Positions 23,848-33,600 of a stretch of DNA of 64,000 nucleotides are shown piece by piece. The first letter of the stretch is position 1. The number at the start of each line of letters is the position of its first letter. The position numbers and the translations under genes are program-made. Under the pieces are notes generated by a model. That model ran no database searches, was not told the DNA's origin, and saw nothing but the letters and a program-made list of their open reading frames with translations. The stretch spans positions 54,300 to 118,299 of the forward strand of contig NZ_LWAE01000011.1 of the NCBI RefSeq assembly GCF_001623875.1, written 5' to 3'. This DNA is from Clostridium magnum DSM 2767. GTDB taxonomy: Bacteria; Bacillota; Clostridia; Clostridiales; Clostridiaceae.

Positions 23848-25959
23848 ATGAGTAAAATCAAAATTGTAATAGATGGCATGGAATTATATGCAGATGAAAA
23901 TAAAACAATTATGGAAGTAGCCGAGGAAGCTGATATGTATATTCCCCACCTTTGTCATCATCCAGATTTGCCGGATGTTGGTGGATGTAGATTATGTGTT
24001 GTAGAAATACAAGGCAAAGATGAACCTCAAACAGCTTGCACTACAAAAGTTGAACAAGGAATGATAGTGAAGACAAAGTCTGATAAATTAGATAACATGA
24101 GAAGGTTATCAATGGAATTGATGCTAGCAAATCATGTAGACGATTGCACCACCTGTCCTAAATATTTAAAATGCGAATTACAATCATTAATTCAGTATTT
24201 GGGAGTTAGTACTTCAAGGTTAAGAAGAACACTAAATGCAGTTAATGTTGACACAAATAATCCATTAATTGTAAGGGATTTAAATCGCTGTGTTGCCTGC
24301 GGCAGATGTGTAAGAGTATGTCAGGATATCAGAGGTGTAGGAATTTTAGGACTGGACAAAAATGAAGAAGATAGAACATATGTAGGAGTGAAAGGTAACT
24401 TATCCTTAGAAGATGCAAATTGTCGTTTTTGTGGTGCATGCGTAGAAGTTTGCCCTACAGGAGCTCTGCAGGATAAAAAGGGCATATTTAAAGAAGGAAA
24501 CAGAAATGATGTATTAATACCATGTAAGCATGAATGCCCAGCAGGGATTAATGTTCCTAAATATGTTCGTTTCATAAAAGAAGGTAATTTCGATGAGGCG
24601 GCAGCAGTTATTCGTGAAAAAGCGCCATTCCCTAAATCCTTAGGACTTGTTTGTATGCGTTTTTGCGAGTCTGGATGCAGAAGAAAAGACATAAATGGAG
24701 CAGTTTCAATTCGAGATCTAAAAAGATTTGCAGCTGAAAAAGATTCTTACAAGTGGAAGGAGAAATCCTTTAGAAAGGAAAGAACTAATAAAAGAGTTGC
24801 TGTTATAGGGTCTGGACCAGCGGGGCTAACAGCTTCATATTACCTTGCGAAATTAGGACATACTGTTGATGTATATGAGAAACTTCCTGTTGCAGGTGGA
24901 ATGTTATCAGCAGGTATCCCAGACTATCGTTTGCCAAAGGAAGTTGTAGAATCAGAAATGGATGTCATTCGTGAAGCAGGAGTAAATATTATTACTAACA
25001 GTAAAATTGAATCGTTAACATCGTTAAAGGATAAACAATATGATGTGGTTTTAATTGCTGTAGGAACAGATAAGGGTGTAAGAATTCCAATTCCAGGGGC
25101 TGACTTGAAAGATGTGTATGTAAATATTGACTTCTTAAGAAGAGATTTAATTAATCTTAATATTGATATGAAAAAGTCAGTGGTTGTCTTGGGAGGCGGT
25201 AATGTAGCCTTTGATTGCGCAAGATCAGCAAAACGACTAGGATGTGAAAAGGTATCTGTTGTCTGTTTAGAAGGAAAAGATAACATGACTGCTAGTAGCG
25301 AAGAAATAGAAGAAGCAAAAGAAGAGGGAATTGAAATCTATAACAGCAGAACCTTTTTGAGAGTTGAAGAAAAGGATGGAAATGTTATCGGAATCCTATG
25401 CCAGGAAGTAGAAGATTTCCACTTTGATGAAAATAAAAAATTGGTTTTAAAAATAAAGGAAGGCTCAGAACATTTAATTTCTGGTGAAATGATAATTTTT
25501 GCAACAGGACAAAGGGCTGATCTTACTCCATTTGAAGAAATAGAGCTTAGTCCAAGAGGCCTTGTAAATGTTGATGATTCTTATAAAACAAATATAGATG
25601 GAGTCTTTGCCGTTGGAGATGCAGTAACTGGAACAGCTTCAGTTATTGGGGCAATAGCTGGTGCAAGAAAAGCAGCATCAAATATAGATATATATTTAGG
25701 TGGAGATGGGGTTATAGAAGAAGAGTTATCTTCAGAACAAACTTTAGATCCAAAGATAGGAATGGAAGAAGGCTTTGCAAAAAAGGAATGCAGCCAGTAT
25801 CAATGTGTTTCAGTAGATAAAAGAATAAATAACTTTGATTTAATGACAGTTGGGTTAGATGAAAAAACAGCTCAATGTGAGGCATCCAGATGTCTTCAAT
25901 GTGATTTGCGTCCTAAGCTTACAAAAGCGAAATTCTGGACAGAGTATAAAATAAAGTAA
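23848..25959 (+). CDS. NuoG/GltD-type fusion: multi-cluster Fe-S and FAD/NAD(P) oxidoreductase
   Basis: A 703-residue cytoplasmic electron-input protein. Residues 1-75 are a [2Fe-2S] ferredoxin domain (Cys36, 47, 50 and 64). A NuoG-type His/Cys cluster follows (HVDDCTTCPKYLKC). Next come two [4Fe-4S] motifs (CVACGRCVRVCQ and CRFCGACVEVCP), as in the N-terminus of iron hydrogenases and NuoG. The second half is GltD/NfnB-like: an Fe-S segment (CKHECPAGINVPKYVRFI), an FAD site GSGPAGLTASYYL at about 321, and an NAD(P) site GGGNVAFDCARSAKRLG at about 448. GGAGGT lies 5 nt before the ATG. It probably oxidises NAD(P)H or exchanges electrons with ferredoxin for the flavoprotein encoded two genes on. 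Confidence 0.88.
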   Translation: MSKIKIVIDGMELYADENKTIMEVAEEADMYIPHLCHHPDLPDVGGCRLCVVEIQGKDEPQTACTTKVEQGMIVKTKSDKLDNMRRLSMELMLANHVDDCTTCPKYLKCELQSLIQYLGVSTSRLRRTLNAVNVDTNNPLIVRDLNRCVACGRCVRVCQDIRGVGILGLDKNEEDRTYVGVKGNLSLEDANCRFCGACVEVCPTGALQDKKGIFKEGNRNDVLIPCKHECPAGINVPKYVRFIKEGNFDEAAAVIREKAPFPKSLGLVCMRFCESGCRRKDINGAVSIRDLKRFAAEKDSYKWKEKSFRKERTNKRVAVIGSGPAGLTASYYLAKLGHTVDVYEKLPVAGGMLSAGIPDYRLPKEVVESEMDVIREAGVNIITNSKIESLTSLKDKQYDVVLIAVGTDKGVRIPIPGADLKDVYVNIDFLRRDLINLNIDMKKSVVVLGGGNVAFDCARSAKRLGCEKVSVVCLEGKDNMTASSEEIEEAKEEGIEIYNSRTFLRVEEKDGNVIGILCQEVEDFHFDENKKLVLKIKEGSEHLISGEMIIFATGQRADLTPFEEIELSPRGLVNVDDSYKTNIDGVFAVGDAVTGTASVIGAIAGARKAASNIDIYLGGDGVIEEELSSEQTLDPKIGMEEGFAKKECSQYQCVSVDKRINNFDLMTVGLDEKTAQCEASRCLQCDLRPKLTKAKFWTEYKIK

Positions 25960-25974
25960 ATGGAGGTGAAAAAG

Positions 25975-27222
25975 ATGTATATGGAGAATATAAAGATATT
26001 TGGTCATGGAATTAAAAATAAAAGTGTAGCAGAAAGATGGAAAAGCAGACAATGGAAGGATCTAGCATGTCTTTTTATTGAAGATAATAAGCAAAGCGAA
26101 AATATTAAATATCTATTAGAAAAATATATAGATAAAGTTATTGATGGAATTAAAATATGTATGAAGGAACTTCAAATAGAAGAGGGTAAAATTTATCTTA
26201 GTGAATGCTATAAGGACTATTTTAGTGAATTAGAAAAACAGGGATTCAAAGTTATTTTAGTCCATAATAAAAAGGATTTTGAAAAAGAAGTATTTGGTGA
26301 AACAACTCTTGTTCATAATGCAGAAACAATGCTGGCTCTTAGCCGTTCTTTATCAGAAGAAGATTATATGCCTAGAAAAATAGTTACAATAACAGGAGAT
26401 GTTAAGAATCCTGGAATTTATGAAATTCCTTTTGGAAGATCTTTAAGAGAAATTATAGATGAATATGGTAATGGGACAAAGTGTGAAAAAGAAATTAAAT
26501 TCGTACAAGTTGGTGGTAACACAGGTGCTGTCTTTACAGAAGAAGAGTTAGATACACCATTCTTATATTCTAACGTAATGGGTAATGGCACAATGTTAGA
26601 AACTGCAAAGATTGAAGCTTATAATACAGATACATGTATAGTAAAATGGTCCTTTGAAAAAATCCTTGAGAATAGCAAAGAAACCTGTGGAAAATGTGTA
26701 TATTGCAGAGAAGGTATTTATCAGCTTTATAGAATCATTAAGGATTCAACAGAGGGAAAAGGAAAAGATGGAGATATTAATTTAGTCTTTGAGTTATGCG
26801 ACACAATGAAAATTGGAACACTATGTGATTTTGGAAAGAGTGCATCCAACCCATTATATACAGCTATTAATAAATTTAGAGATGAATTTGAAAAACACAT
26901 TGATAGAAAAATATGCAGCACCTTAAGCTGTATATCCTATGCTAATTATTTTATTGATCCAAAGCTTTGTAATGGATGCGGTCAGTGTATTCACTGTCCT
27001 CAGAAAGCAATCAAAGGTGGAGAAAATTTAATTCATGTTATTGACTTAGATTTATGTGATAAATGTGGAAAATGCGAAGAAGTTTGTAGTGCACAGGCGG
27101 TAAAAAGATATGGAACAATAAAACCGCAGCTGCCTTTAGAACCAGTAGAAGTTGGAAGCTTTAATGAAGGTGCTTCAGGAGAAAAGAAAGGTCTTGGCCT
27201 TGGAAGAAGAAGAAGAAAATAG
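25975..27222 (+). CDS. NuoF-like Fe-S protein lacking the NADH/FMN domain
   Basis: A 415-residue protein. The middle holds the NuoF/HydB SLBB domain (TGDVKNPGIYEIPFG) and the N3-type cluster segment (CGKCVYCREG, later LCDFGKSASNP). The C-terminus adds two ferredoxin motifs. The N-terminal 125 residues do not contain the glycine-rich FMN/NADH-binding motifs of NuoF, so electrons must enter from a partner, presumably the upstream protein. One ferredoxin motif is CNGCGQCIHCP, with two rather than three residues before the last Cys. GGAGGTG lies 6 nt before the ATG at 25975, and the gene follows the previous one by 15 bp. The basic tail ends GLGRRRRK. Confidence 0.85.
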   Translation: MYMENIKIFGHGIKNKSVAERWKSRQWKDLACLFIEDNKQSENIKYLLEKYIDKVIDGIKICMKELQIEEGKIYLSECYKDYFSELEKQGFKVILVHNKKDFEKEVFGETTLVHNAETMLALSRSLSEEDYMPRKIVTITGDVKNPGIYEIPFGRSLREIIDEYGNGTKCEKEIKFVQVGGNTGAVFTEEELDTPFLYSNVMGNGTMLETAKIEAYNTDTCIVKWSFEKILENSKETCGKCVYCREGIYQLYRIIKDSTEGKGKDGDINLVFELCDTMKIGTLCDFGKSASNPLYTAINKFRDEFEKHIDRKICSTLSCISYANYFIDPKLCNGCGQCIHCPQKAIKGGENLIHVIDLDLCDKCGKCEEVCSAQAVKRYGTIKPQLPLEPVEVGSFNEGASGEKKGLGLGRRRRK

Positions 27223-27270
27223 TTATCAATTTAAATTTAAATTTATATATAATTTTGGGAGGTATGAAAA

Positions 27271-28728
27271 ATGCGTGAGATGGAAGCAGATATAATTATA
27301 GTTGGTGGAGGAGCAGCAGGAATGGCAGCAGCTATTTCAGCTGCAGAACAAGGTGCAGAGGTTATTGTATTTGAAAAAGCAAATACAACTGGTGGATGTG
27401 CTAATATGGCAATGGGACTTTTAGGAGTAGAAACAAAAATGCAAAAGGAAAGACTTATTGACTGCACAAGAGAAGCTGCATTTCAAAAGTTTATGGATTA
27501 CACACACTGGCGTTCAGATGCTAGATTAGTAAAGAATTATATTTACAAATCAGCTAGTACAATTGAGTGGTTAGAATCTATGGGAGTTAAATTTGCACTA
27601 CCATCAAAATATTTCCCAGGTTCAGAAGCAACATGGCATATTGTTCAGCCAAAAACAGGGGCACCTGGACTTAGAGCAGCTGCTACTATGATTAAGGCTA
27701 TGACAGATAGAGCAGAAGAATTAGGCGTTAAAATTTGCTTAGAATCACCAGTTCAAAAATTAATTAAAGATGATGGCGATGTTATTGGTGTTGTAGCAAA
27801 GGACAAGGATGGAGAAATTGAGGCATACGGCTCAGCAGTTATCATTGCAACTGGTGGATTTGGTGATAGTCCTGAATTTATTAAAAAGTACACAAGGTTT
27901 GAATGGGGAAAGGATCTATTCTCTTATAGAATTCCAGGACTTACAGGTGATGGAATCAGCATGGCATGGGATGCTGGTGCAGCAAGAGATAGAATGGATA
28001 TGGAATTAGTTTTCTTTGCACCTAATACAGGTGGATATGCTCCAATTGAACTTCCATTCAGACAACCAAATGTTTTTGTAAACTTAGATGGAGAAAGATT
28101 CTATGATGAATCTGTAGTTGAAAACCCTGTGTTCTCAGTAAATGCTATTATAAGACAAAAGAACAGAACTGTATTCTCCATTATAGATGAAAGTATTATG
28201 AAACATTACGAGAAAAATGGTTTAGATTTAATAAACGTTGTTACTTCTAATATTAGTATGGATGATTTTAAACAAGAAATGAATGACCTTATCAAAAACG
28301 GAAATGATGTTTTATTTATAGCAGATTCCATTGAAGAATTGGCAGAAAAAACAGGAATTGATAAAGAAGGACTTGTAAAAACAATAAATGATTATAATGA
28401 AGCTTGTAAATTAAGAGATAACGTATTTAATAAAAATCCAAAATACTTAAAACCATTAATAGGTCCAAAATATTACGCTTTAAAATTTGCACCAAGTGCA
28501 TACGGCAGCTTAGGCGGAATCAAAATTAACTACAAGACACAAGCAGTAGATACAGAAGATAATGTAATACCAGGTTTATTTGCAGCAGGAACAGATGCAA
28601 ACTCTGTATGTAATCCAGATTACGTATTCGTTCTTCCAGGAAACACATTAGGATTTGCAGTGAATTCAGGTAGAATGGCTGGTGAAAATGCTGTTCAATA
28701 TATCAAAGAGAATTTTACAGAAGAATAG
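27271..28728 (+). CDS. Fumarate reductase/ketosteroid dehydrogenase-family flavoprotein
   Basis: A 485-residue FAD_binding_2 flavoprotein. The FAD site is IIIVGGGAAGMAAAISAAEQG at the N-terminus, then GCANMAMGLLG, and at the C-terminus GLFAAGTDAN and GFAVNSGRMAGENA. It lacks a signal peptide and an FMN-binding domain, so it is a soluble cytoplasmic enzyme that takes electrons from the partners encoded upstream. The active site differs from fumarate reductase: the conserved His-His-Thr-Met-Gly-Gly is YGSLGG (411-416), and the region after NLDGERFYDE (271-280), where the proton-donating Arg usually lies, reads SVVENP. I infer an ene-reductase for another substrate. Confidence 0.85.
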   Translation: MREMEADIIIVGGGAAGMAAAISAAEQGAEVIVFEKANTTGGCANMAMGLLGVETKMQKERLIDCTREAAFQKFMDYTHWRSDARLVKNYIYKSASTIEWLESMGVKFALPSKYFPGSEATWHIVQPKTGAPGLRAAATMIKAMTDRAEELGVKICLESPVQKLIKDDGDVIGVVAKDKDGEIEAYGSAVIIATGGFGDSPEFIKKYTRFEWGKDLFSYRIPGLTGDGISMAWDAGAARDRMDMELVFFAPNTGGYAPIELPFRQPNVFVNLDGERFYDESVVENPVFSVNAIIRQKNRTVFSIIDESIMKHYEKNGLDLINVVTSNISMDDFKQEMNDLIKNGNDVLFIADSIEELAEKTGIDKEGLVKTINDYNEACKLRDNVFNKNPKYLKPLIGPKYYALKFAPSAYGSLGGIKINYKTQAVDTEDNVIPGLFAAGTDANSVCNPDYVFVLPGNTLGFAVNSGRMAGENAVQYIKENFTEE

Positions 28729-28814
28729 AAAATCCTAATAGAGGGCTATGGTATTCCAAACATTACTAAGGTAAGAACAGATGGTACAGGTAAAACTGCT
28801 ATAAATAGGCACTT

Positions 28815-28850
28815 AAAGACAGGAGTGGCGTCAACTTCTGTCTTTTTCTT
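28815..28850 (+). terminator. Terminator of the MerR-controlled redox operon
   Basis: AAAGACAGGAGT pairs with ACTTCTGTCTTT (one G-U pair) around a 7-nt loop, followed by TTCTT. Confidence 0.8.
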
Positions 28851-28871
28851 ATTGTTTACATTCATGGTGTA

Positions 28872-28942
28872 AAAACCCCATCAAAATGTTTTATTATTGT
28901 AAGTGACGAAACCAACAAAATAGAATAAAAGGATGGGGTTTT
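28872..28942 (-). terminator. Long inverted repeat/terminator after the HutD gene
   Basis: AAAACCCCATC (28872-28882) pairs with GATGGGGTTTT (28932-28942), and the AT-rich arms inside can pair further. It lies 29 bp beyond the HutD-like stop and between two convergent units, so it may stop transcripts in either direction. Confidence 0.5.
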
Positions 28943-28970
28943 ATGCAAAAGTAATTTAGAGTTAGATAAG

Positions 28971-29588
28971 CTAATTACGATAAATTATGCTTGCTATTAT
29001 ATTAGTAATTTCTGAAGTATTGTTAGAAAGTATAAATTCATGAGTATAGCTTGAATTTAAACAGTTAATTAAAATTAAATCATTTTTAACAGTTTCAAAA
29101 ACTTTATCATTAATAGTAGAGTTAAATCCACCATTTACAGTGTAAAAACAAATTGCTGCTAAATCTTTATTTAATGGAGTTTTATATTCGAATTTAAGCT
29201 GTTTGCTAGGACTAATATTAAGATGAAGTAATTCGCCATTATAATTTTCCCTTGTCATTAAATTAAAAACAGAAGCTTTACCATAAGTTTTAGTTTTCCA
29301 ATCGCCCATAAAGTCGTCTTGCTCAAAGGAGCTAAGTAGTTTCTTGTACTTATTTTCATGGTCGAGAGTTATTTTTCCTTCTATAACCATGAATTTACGT
29401 GAAACTTTTGGTAGACTACTAAAAGTAGATTCTTGTATATCAATTTCAGCAACTCCCAACCTCCATAAAAAGTTTTTACTGGCATAATCAGAATTTAACG
29501 GATATGTTGTCAATTCTGTAGCCATGCCTCCAGACCAAAATGTTGGCTTATAATTTTCTTGCCTTAGTAATTCTACATTATATTTCAT
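28971..29588 (-). CDS. HutD/Ves-family cupin protein
   Basis: A 205-residue protein of the HutD/Ves family, a bicupin of poorly known function often linked to histidine use or environmental stress. The family N-terminus reads LLRQENYKPTFWSGGMATEL, followed by FLWRLGVAEIDIQESTFSSLP and the RKFMVIEGKITL strand. The length is normal. No hut gene is nearby, so its role here is open. The upstream 300 bp before the next gene (29589-29893) hold only AT-rich promoter-like sequence with no clear structure. Confidence 0.8.
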   Translation of the reverse strand: MKYNVELLRQENYKPTFWSGGMATELTTYPLNSDYASKNFLWRLGVAEIDIQESTFSSLPKVSRKFMVIEGKITLDHENKYKKLLSSFEQDDFMGDWKTKTYGKASVFNLMTRENYNGELLHLNISPSKQLKFEYKTPLNKDLAAICFYTVNGGFNSTINDKVFETVKNDLILINCLNSSYTHEFILSNNTSEITNIIASIIYRN

Positions 29589-29893
29589 ATATAAATTGCA
29601 CCTCTTCTTATTATATCTTTTATGTTCAGTATATTGAAGGATATATGTATAATCAATTAAGTTAACACCACTTTCTTAAATATTATTATAGTAGATTATT
29701 TGGCACTAGTGTTACAATTTTAGTATATCACGTCATTAAAGACTTGTTAAAAATATATGGTATAATGTAACTATAGTTAAACAGAGGAAATGTGAGGCAA
29801 ATCGTTCGCTAAAATTAATAGGTGAAAGCTATGGAATATAAAATAGTGAAATAAACATTTGGAATCAATAAAAATTGACTGGGGAGAAGATAT

Positions 29894-30550
29894 TTGAAAG
29901 AAGAAATTTCTATTCTAATCCATGGGTACAATAAGAATAAAAATGACATGAGCACCCTGGCAAAGAACTTGGAGAAGCTAAATTACAAATGCATTTTAGT
30001 AGATTTACCTTTAACCTATAAGGAAATAGATTACGCTGCTTTTTTATTTCAGGAAATTATAGAGAAAATTTTAAAAGGCATAAATCAAAATGAAAAAGTT
30101 AACTTAATTGGACATAGTGCAGGAGGATTAATAATAAGAAAGTATTTGCTAGAAACTAAAAACATAGAGCGAATAAAGAGTTGTGTTTTGATTGCTACAC
30201 CAAATAGTGGCAGCGAGCTAGCAGATATGGCAGCGAATTATTTCAAAGCTTTTACTCATATTTTTAAAACATTAAAATCCTTGAAAACGGAAAATGCAAA
30301 AATGATTAACTTTATTAATGATGAAAGAATTAGAATAGGTGCCATTGCGGGAAAGAATGATAAACTTTTATTAGGAAAGTTGTTAACAGAAGAAAACGAT
30401 GGAAGGGTAACAGTAAAGTCGGTATATTATGAAGGACTGGAGGATTTTATTATTTTACCTTATCACCATAAAGAAATACATTATAAATGGAAAACAGCAG
30501 AGTTAGTAGATGACTTTATTCAAACAGGAAGGTTTGTATCGGAATTATAA
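29894..30550 (+). CDS. Alpha/beta-fold lipase/esterase-like hydrolase
   Basis: A 218-residue alpha/beta hydrolase. The N-terminal ILIHGYNKNKNDMSTLAKNL is the oxyanion-hole strand of lipase-2/PGAP1-like enzymes. The nucleophile elbow is LIGHSAGGLIIRKYL (Ser in GHSAG), followed by VLIATPNSGS. A late Asp (NDGRVTVKSV) and His (LPYHHKEIHY) complete a plausible triad. No signal peptide is seen, so it acts in the cytoplasm. It starts at TTG, with GGGGAG 7 nt upstream. The substrate is unknown. Confidence 0.8.
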   Translation: MKEEISILIHGYNKNKNDMSTLAKNLEKLNYKCILVDLPLTYKEIDYAAFLFQEIIEKILKGINQNEKVNLIGHSAGGLIIRKYLLETKNIERIKSCVLIATPNSGSELADMAANYFKAFTHIFKTLKSLKTENAKMINFINDERIRIGAIAGKNDKLLLGKLLTEENDGRVTVKSVYYEGLEDFIILPYHHKEIHYKWKTAELVDDFIQTGRFVSEL

Positions 30551-30680
30551 TAATAGATAGCAGTTTTCATTTCTATAAGCTTTAACAAATTAAAGATAGT
30601 AAGCTTTTTTGTCAAATACATACGTGTTCATTAATTACAAAATATGAAATTTACTCAATCTTTTATTAGGAGGTTACAGA

Positions 30681-33600
30681 ATGGTCAATATTCCAGGCTA
30701 TAATTTAGGCGAAAAAATTTATGAAGGAAATAAAACTATAGTTTACAGTGGAGTTAGATTAAATGACAGTAAGCCTGTTTTATTGAAACTTCTTTGTGTA
30801 GAATATCCTAATTTATATGATGTAATAAAGTTAAAGAACGAATATGAATTAAATCAAAAAATTCATAGCAATAATATTGTGAAAATTTATGATATGGAAA
30901 ATTATGAAAAAACACCTGTTTTAATTTTAGAGAATTTTGATGGCAAGCTTTTTCGTGAAATTTTAAATAAATTTAAGAAATTTAGCCTAATGGATTTCTT
31001 AATAATTGCAATTAAGTTATCACAAGCACTTATTGATATTTATAATAGTAATATTATTCACAAAGCCATTAATCCCCATAATATTATCATAAATATGGAA
31101 ACTAAAACAGTAAAGCTCACTGGCTTTGGTAATGCATCACTTTTTTCCCAGGAACTAAGTACTATAGATGTGATAACTGATTTAGAAACTACACTAGAGT
31201 ATATTTCGCCAGAACAAACGGGTAAGATGAAGCGTAAAATCGATTATCGTACAGATTTTTATTCTTTAGGAATAATTTTTTATGAAATGCTCACTGGCTT
31301 TTTACCTTTTCAAGCAAAGGACAAGCTTGCCGTGGTTCATTGCCACCTTGCGGTTAAACCTATATCTCCATATGAAAATGATCCTAATATTCCAAAGATA
31401 ATTTCAGATATAGTAATGAAACTTATGGAGAAAATGCCTGAAAATAGATATCAAAGTGCTATAGGTCTAAAAGTGGATTTACAAAAATGCAAGGAGTTAC
31501 TTGAAAACACTGGTTCAGTAGAATATTTTAAAATAGGAGAAAAAGATTTTTCTGAATCATTTAAAATTCCTGATAAACTATATGGAAGAGAAAAAGAAAT
31601 TGAGACATTAAAGTCTGCTTTTCAAAGAATTAATAAAAATCTACGGGAAGTTGTTATGGTTACAGGCTATTCAGGTGTAGGAAAGTCTCAATTGGTAAAT
31701 ACAGTTCGAAGATCCATCAAAAAACAACTTGGTTACTTCATATCTGGAAAGTTTGATCAATTTGAGCATGATATACCTTATTCAGCATTAATCCATTCTT
31801 TCAAGGATTTAGTTCAACAAATTTTAGGCGAAAGTAAAGAACAAATAGAAGTTTGGAAGAATAAACTTTTAGATTCATTGGGATCAAATGGCCAAATAAT
31901 TATTAATGTGATACCTGAGGTAGAATTTATAATAGGAAAACAGACGGAAGTTATTGAAGTTTCTGCAGAGGAAACAAAAAATCGTTTTTTCAAAGTATTT
32001 AAAGATTTTGTTAAAACTTTTTGTGAAGCACAGCATCCATTAATAATATTTTTAGATGACTTACAATGGGCAGATTTGTCCTGCCTTAAGTTAATAGAAA
32101 TTTTAATAAGTGATTCTCAAATAAATAATTTACTTTTTATTGGTGCTTATAGAGACAATGAAGTACATGAAAAGCATCCTCTAAAATTTACTTTAGATAA
32201 AATTCAAAGTGAAAATATAGTAGTGAATACAATTTTTCTTAAACCATTGGAACTTATTAATATAAAGCAATTGGTTGAAGGAACCTTTCACTGTAGTTTA
32301 AAAGAAGCAAATTTATTGTCAGAACTAAGTCATCAAAAAACAGGAGGTAATCCCTTTTTTTTAAGTCAATTTTTATATTCATTATATACAGAACAGTTAA
32401 TTAAGTTTAATAAAAAAGAGTGGAAATGGCAATGGAATTTAGAAAGCATAAAAAAATCTCAAATAACTGATAATGTTGTAGAACTAATATCAAATAGAAT
32501 ATCAAAATTTCCTCAAAATACAATTGAAACTTTAAAATTGGCGTCATGTATAGGAAATCAGTTTGATTTAGACACATTATCAATTATATGTGAAAGAGAT
32601 TTGAGAGACACATATTCTGATATTTGTACTGCGCTAAAAGAAGGTATGATTTTGCCATTAGATAATTCAAGTTCTGGTGGTTATACCTTTCTTCATGACC
32701 GTATTCAGCAAGCTGCATATTCATTAATTGAAGAAAAAAATAGAAAAGAAATACATGTTAAAATAGGAAGACTTATGATATCCGGTACTGATTTGGAGAA
32801 AGATAGAAGAAAGGTCTTGGATATTGTTAATCAATTAAACCTGGGCATCGAATTAATACATAATCCTTCTGAAAAAGAACAAATAGCTAAGTTAGAATTA
32901 ATTGCTGGAAAAATGGCAAAGAAATCAACTGCATATGATACAGCGTATAAATATTTATGTGTTGGAATAATGCTTATGGATAACTATGGTTGGGAGAATT
33001 CATATGAATTAACTCATTCTCTATATGTTGAAGCTGCACAAATAGCTTGCTTAAATGGAGAGTATAATGCAGTAGAACAATATATTGAAATAGCATTAAA
33101 TAATAGTAAAAATGTAATAGATAAGGTTAAGCTATATGAAATTAAAATTATTGCCTATACTGCACAAAACAAGAAATCAGAAGTACTGGATACTGCATTA
33201 TTTGTTCTTAAACTTTTAGGTATGAAATTTCCTAAAAATCCAAGACTATCAGATGTTCTAATTTCATTAGTAAAAACAAAATTTATGCTAATTGGAAAAG
33301 AACCATCAGATTTACTTGAACTGCCGGAAATGACAGACTTATTTTTATCCGCCGCATTACGAATTATGGTAAGGATGGGTATGTCAACTTATATGTTGAA
33401 TCCAAACCTTTTTTTGCTTATAACATTAAAAGCAGTGAGATTATATATTAGACATGGAAATTTAGATAGTTCATCTATAGGCTATGCTGCATATGGAATG
33501 CTTTTATGTGGTATTGGTGATATTAATTCAGGATATAAATTTGGACAACTATCCTTGAAATTATTAGATAAGTTTGATGGAAAAGAATATAAAGCTCAGA

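Noticed and set aside
24321..25286. Two open frames antisense to the NuoG/GltD fusion gene
   Set aside because: They are low-complexity antisense shadows of a well-conserved gene with no ribosome sites.
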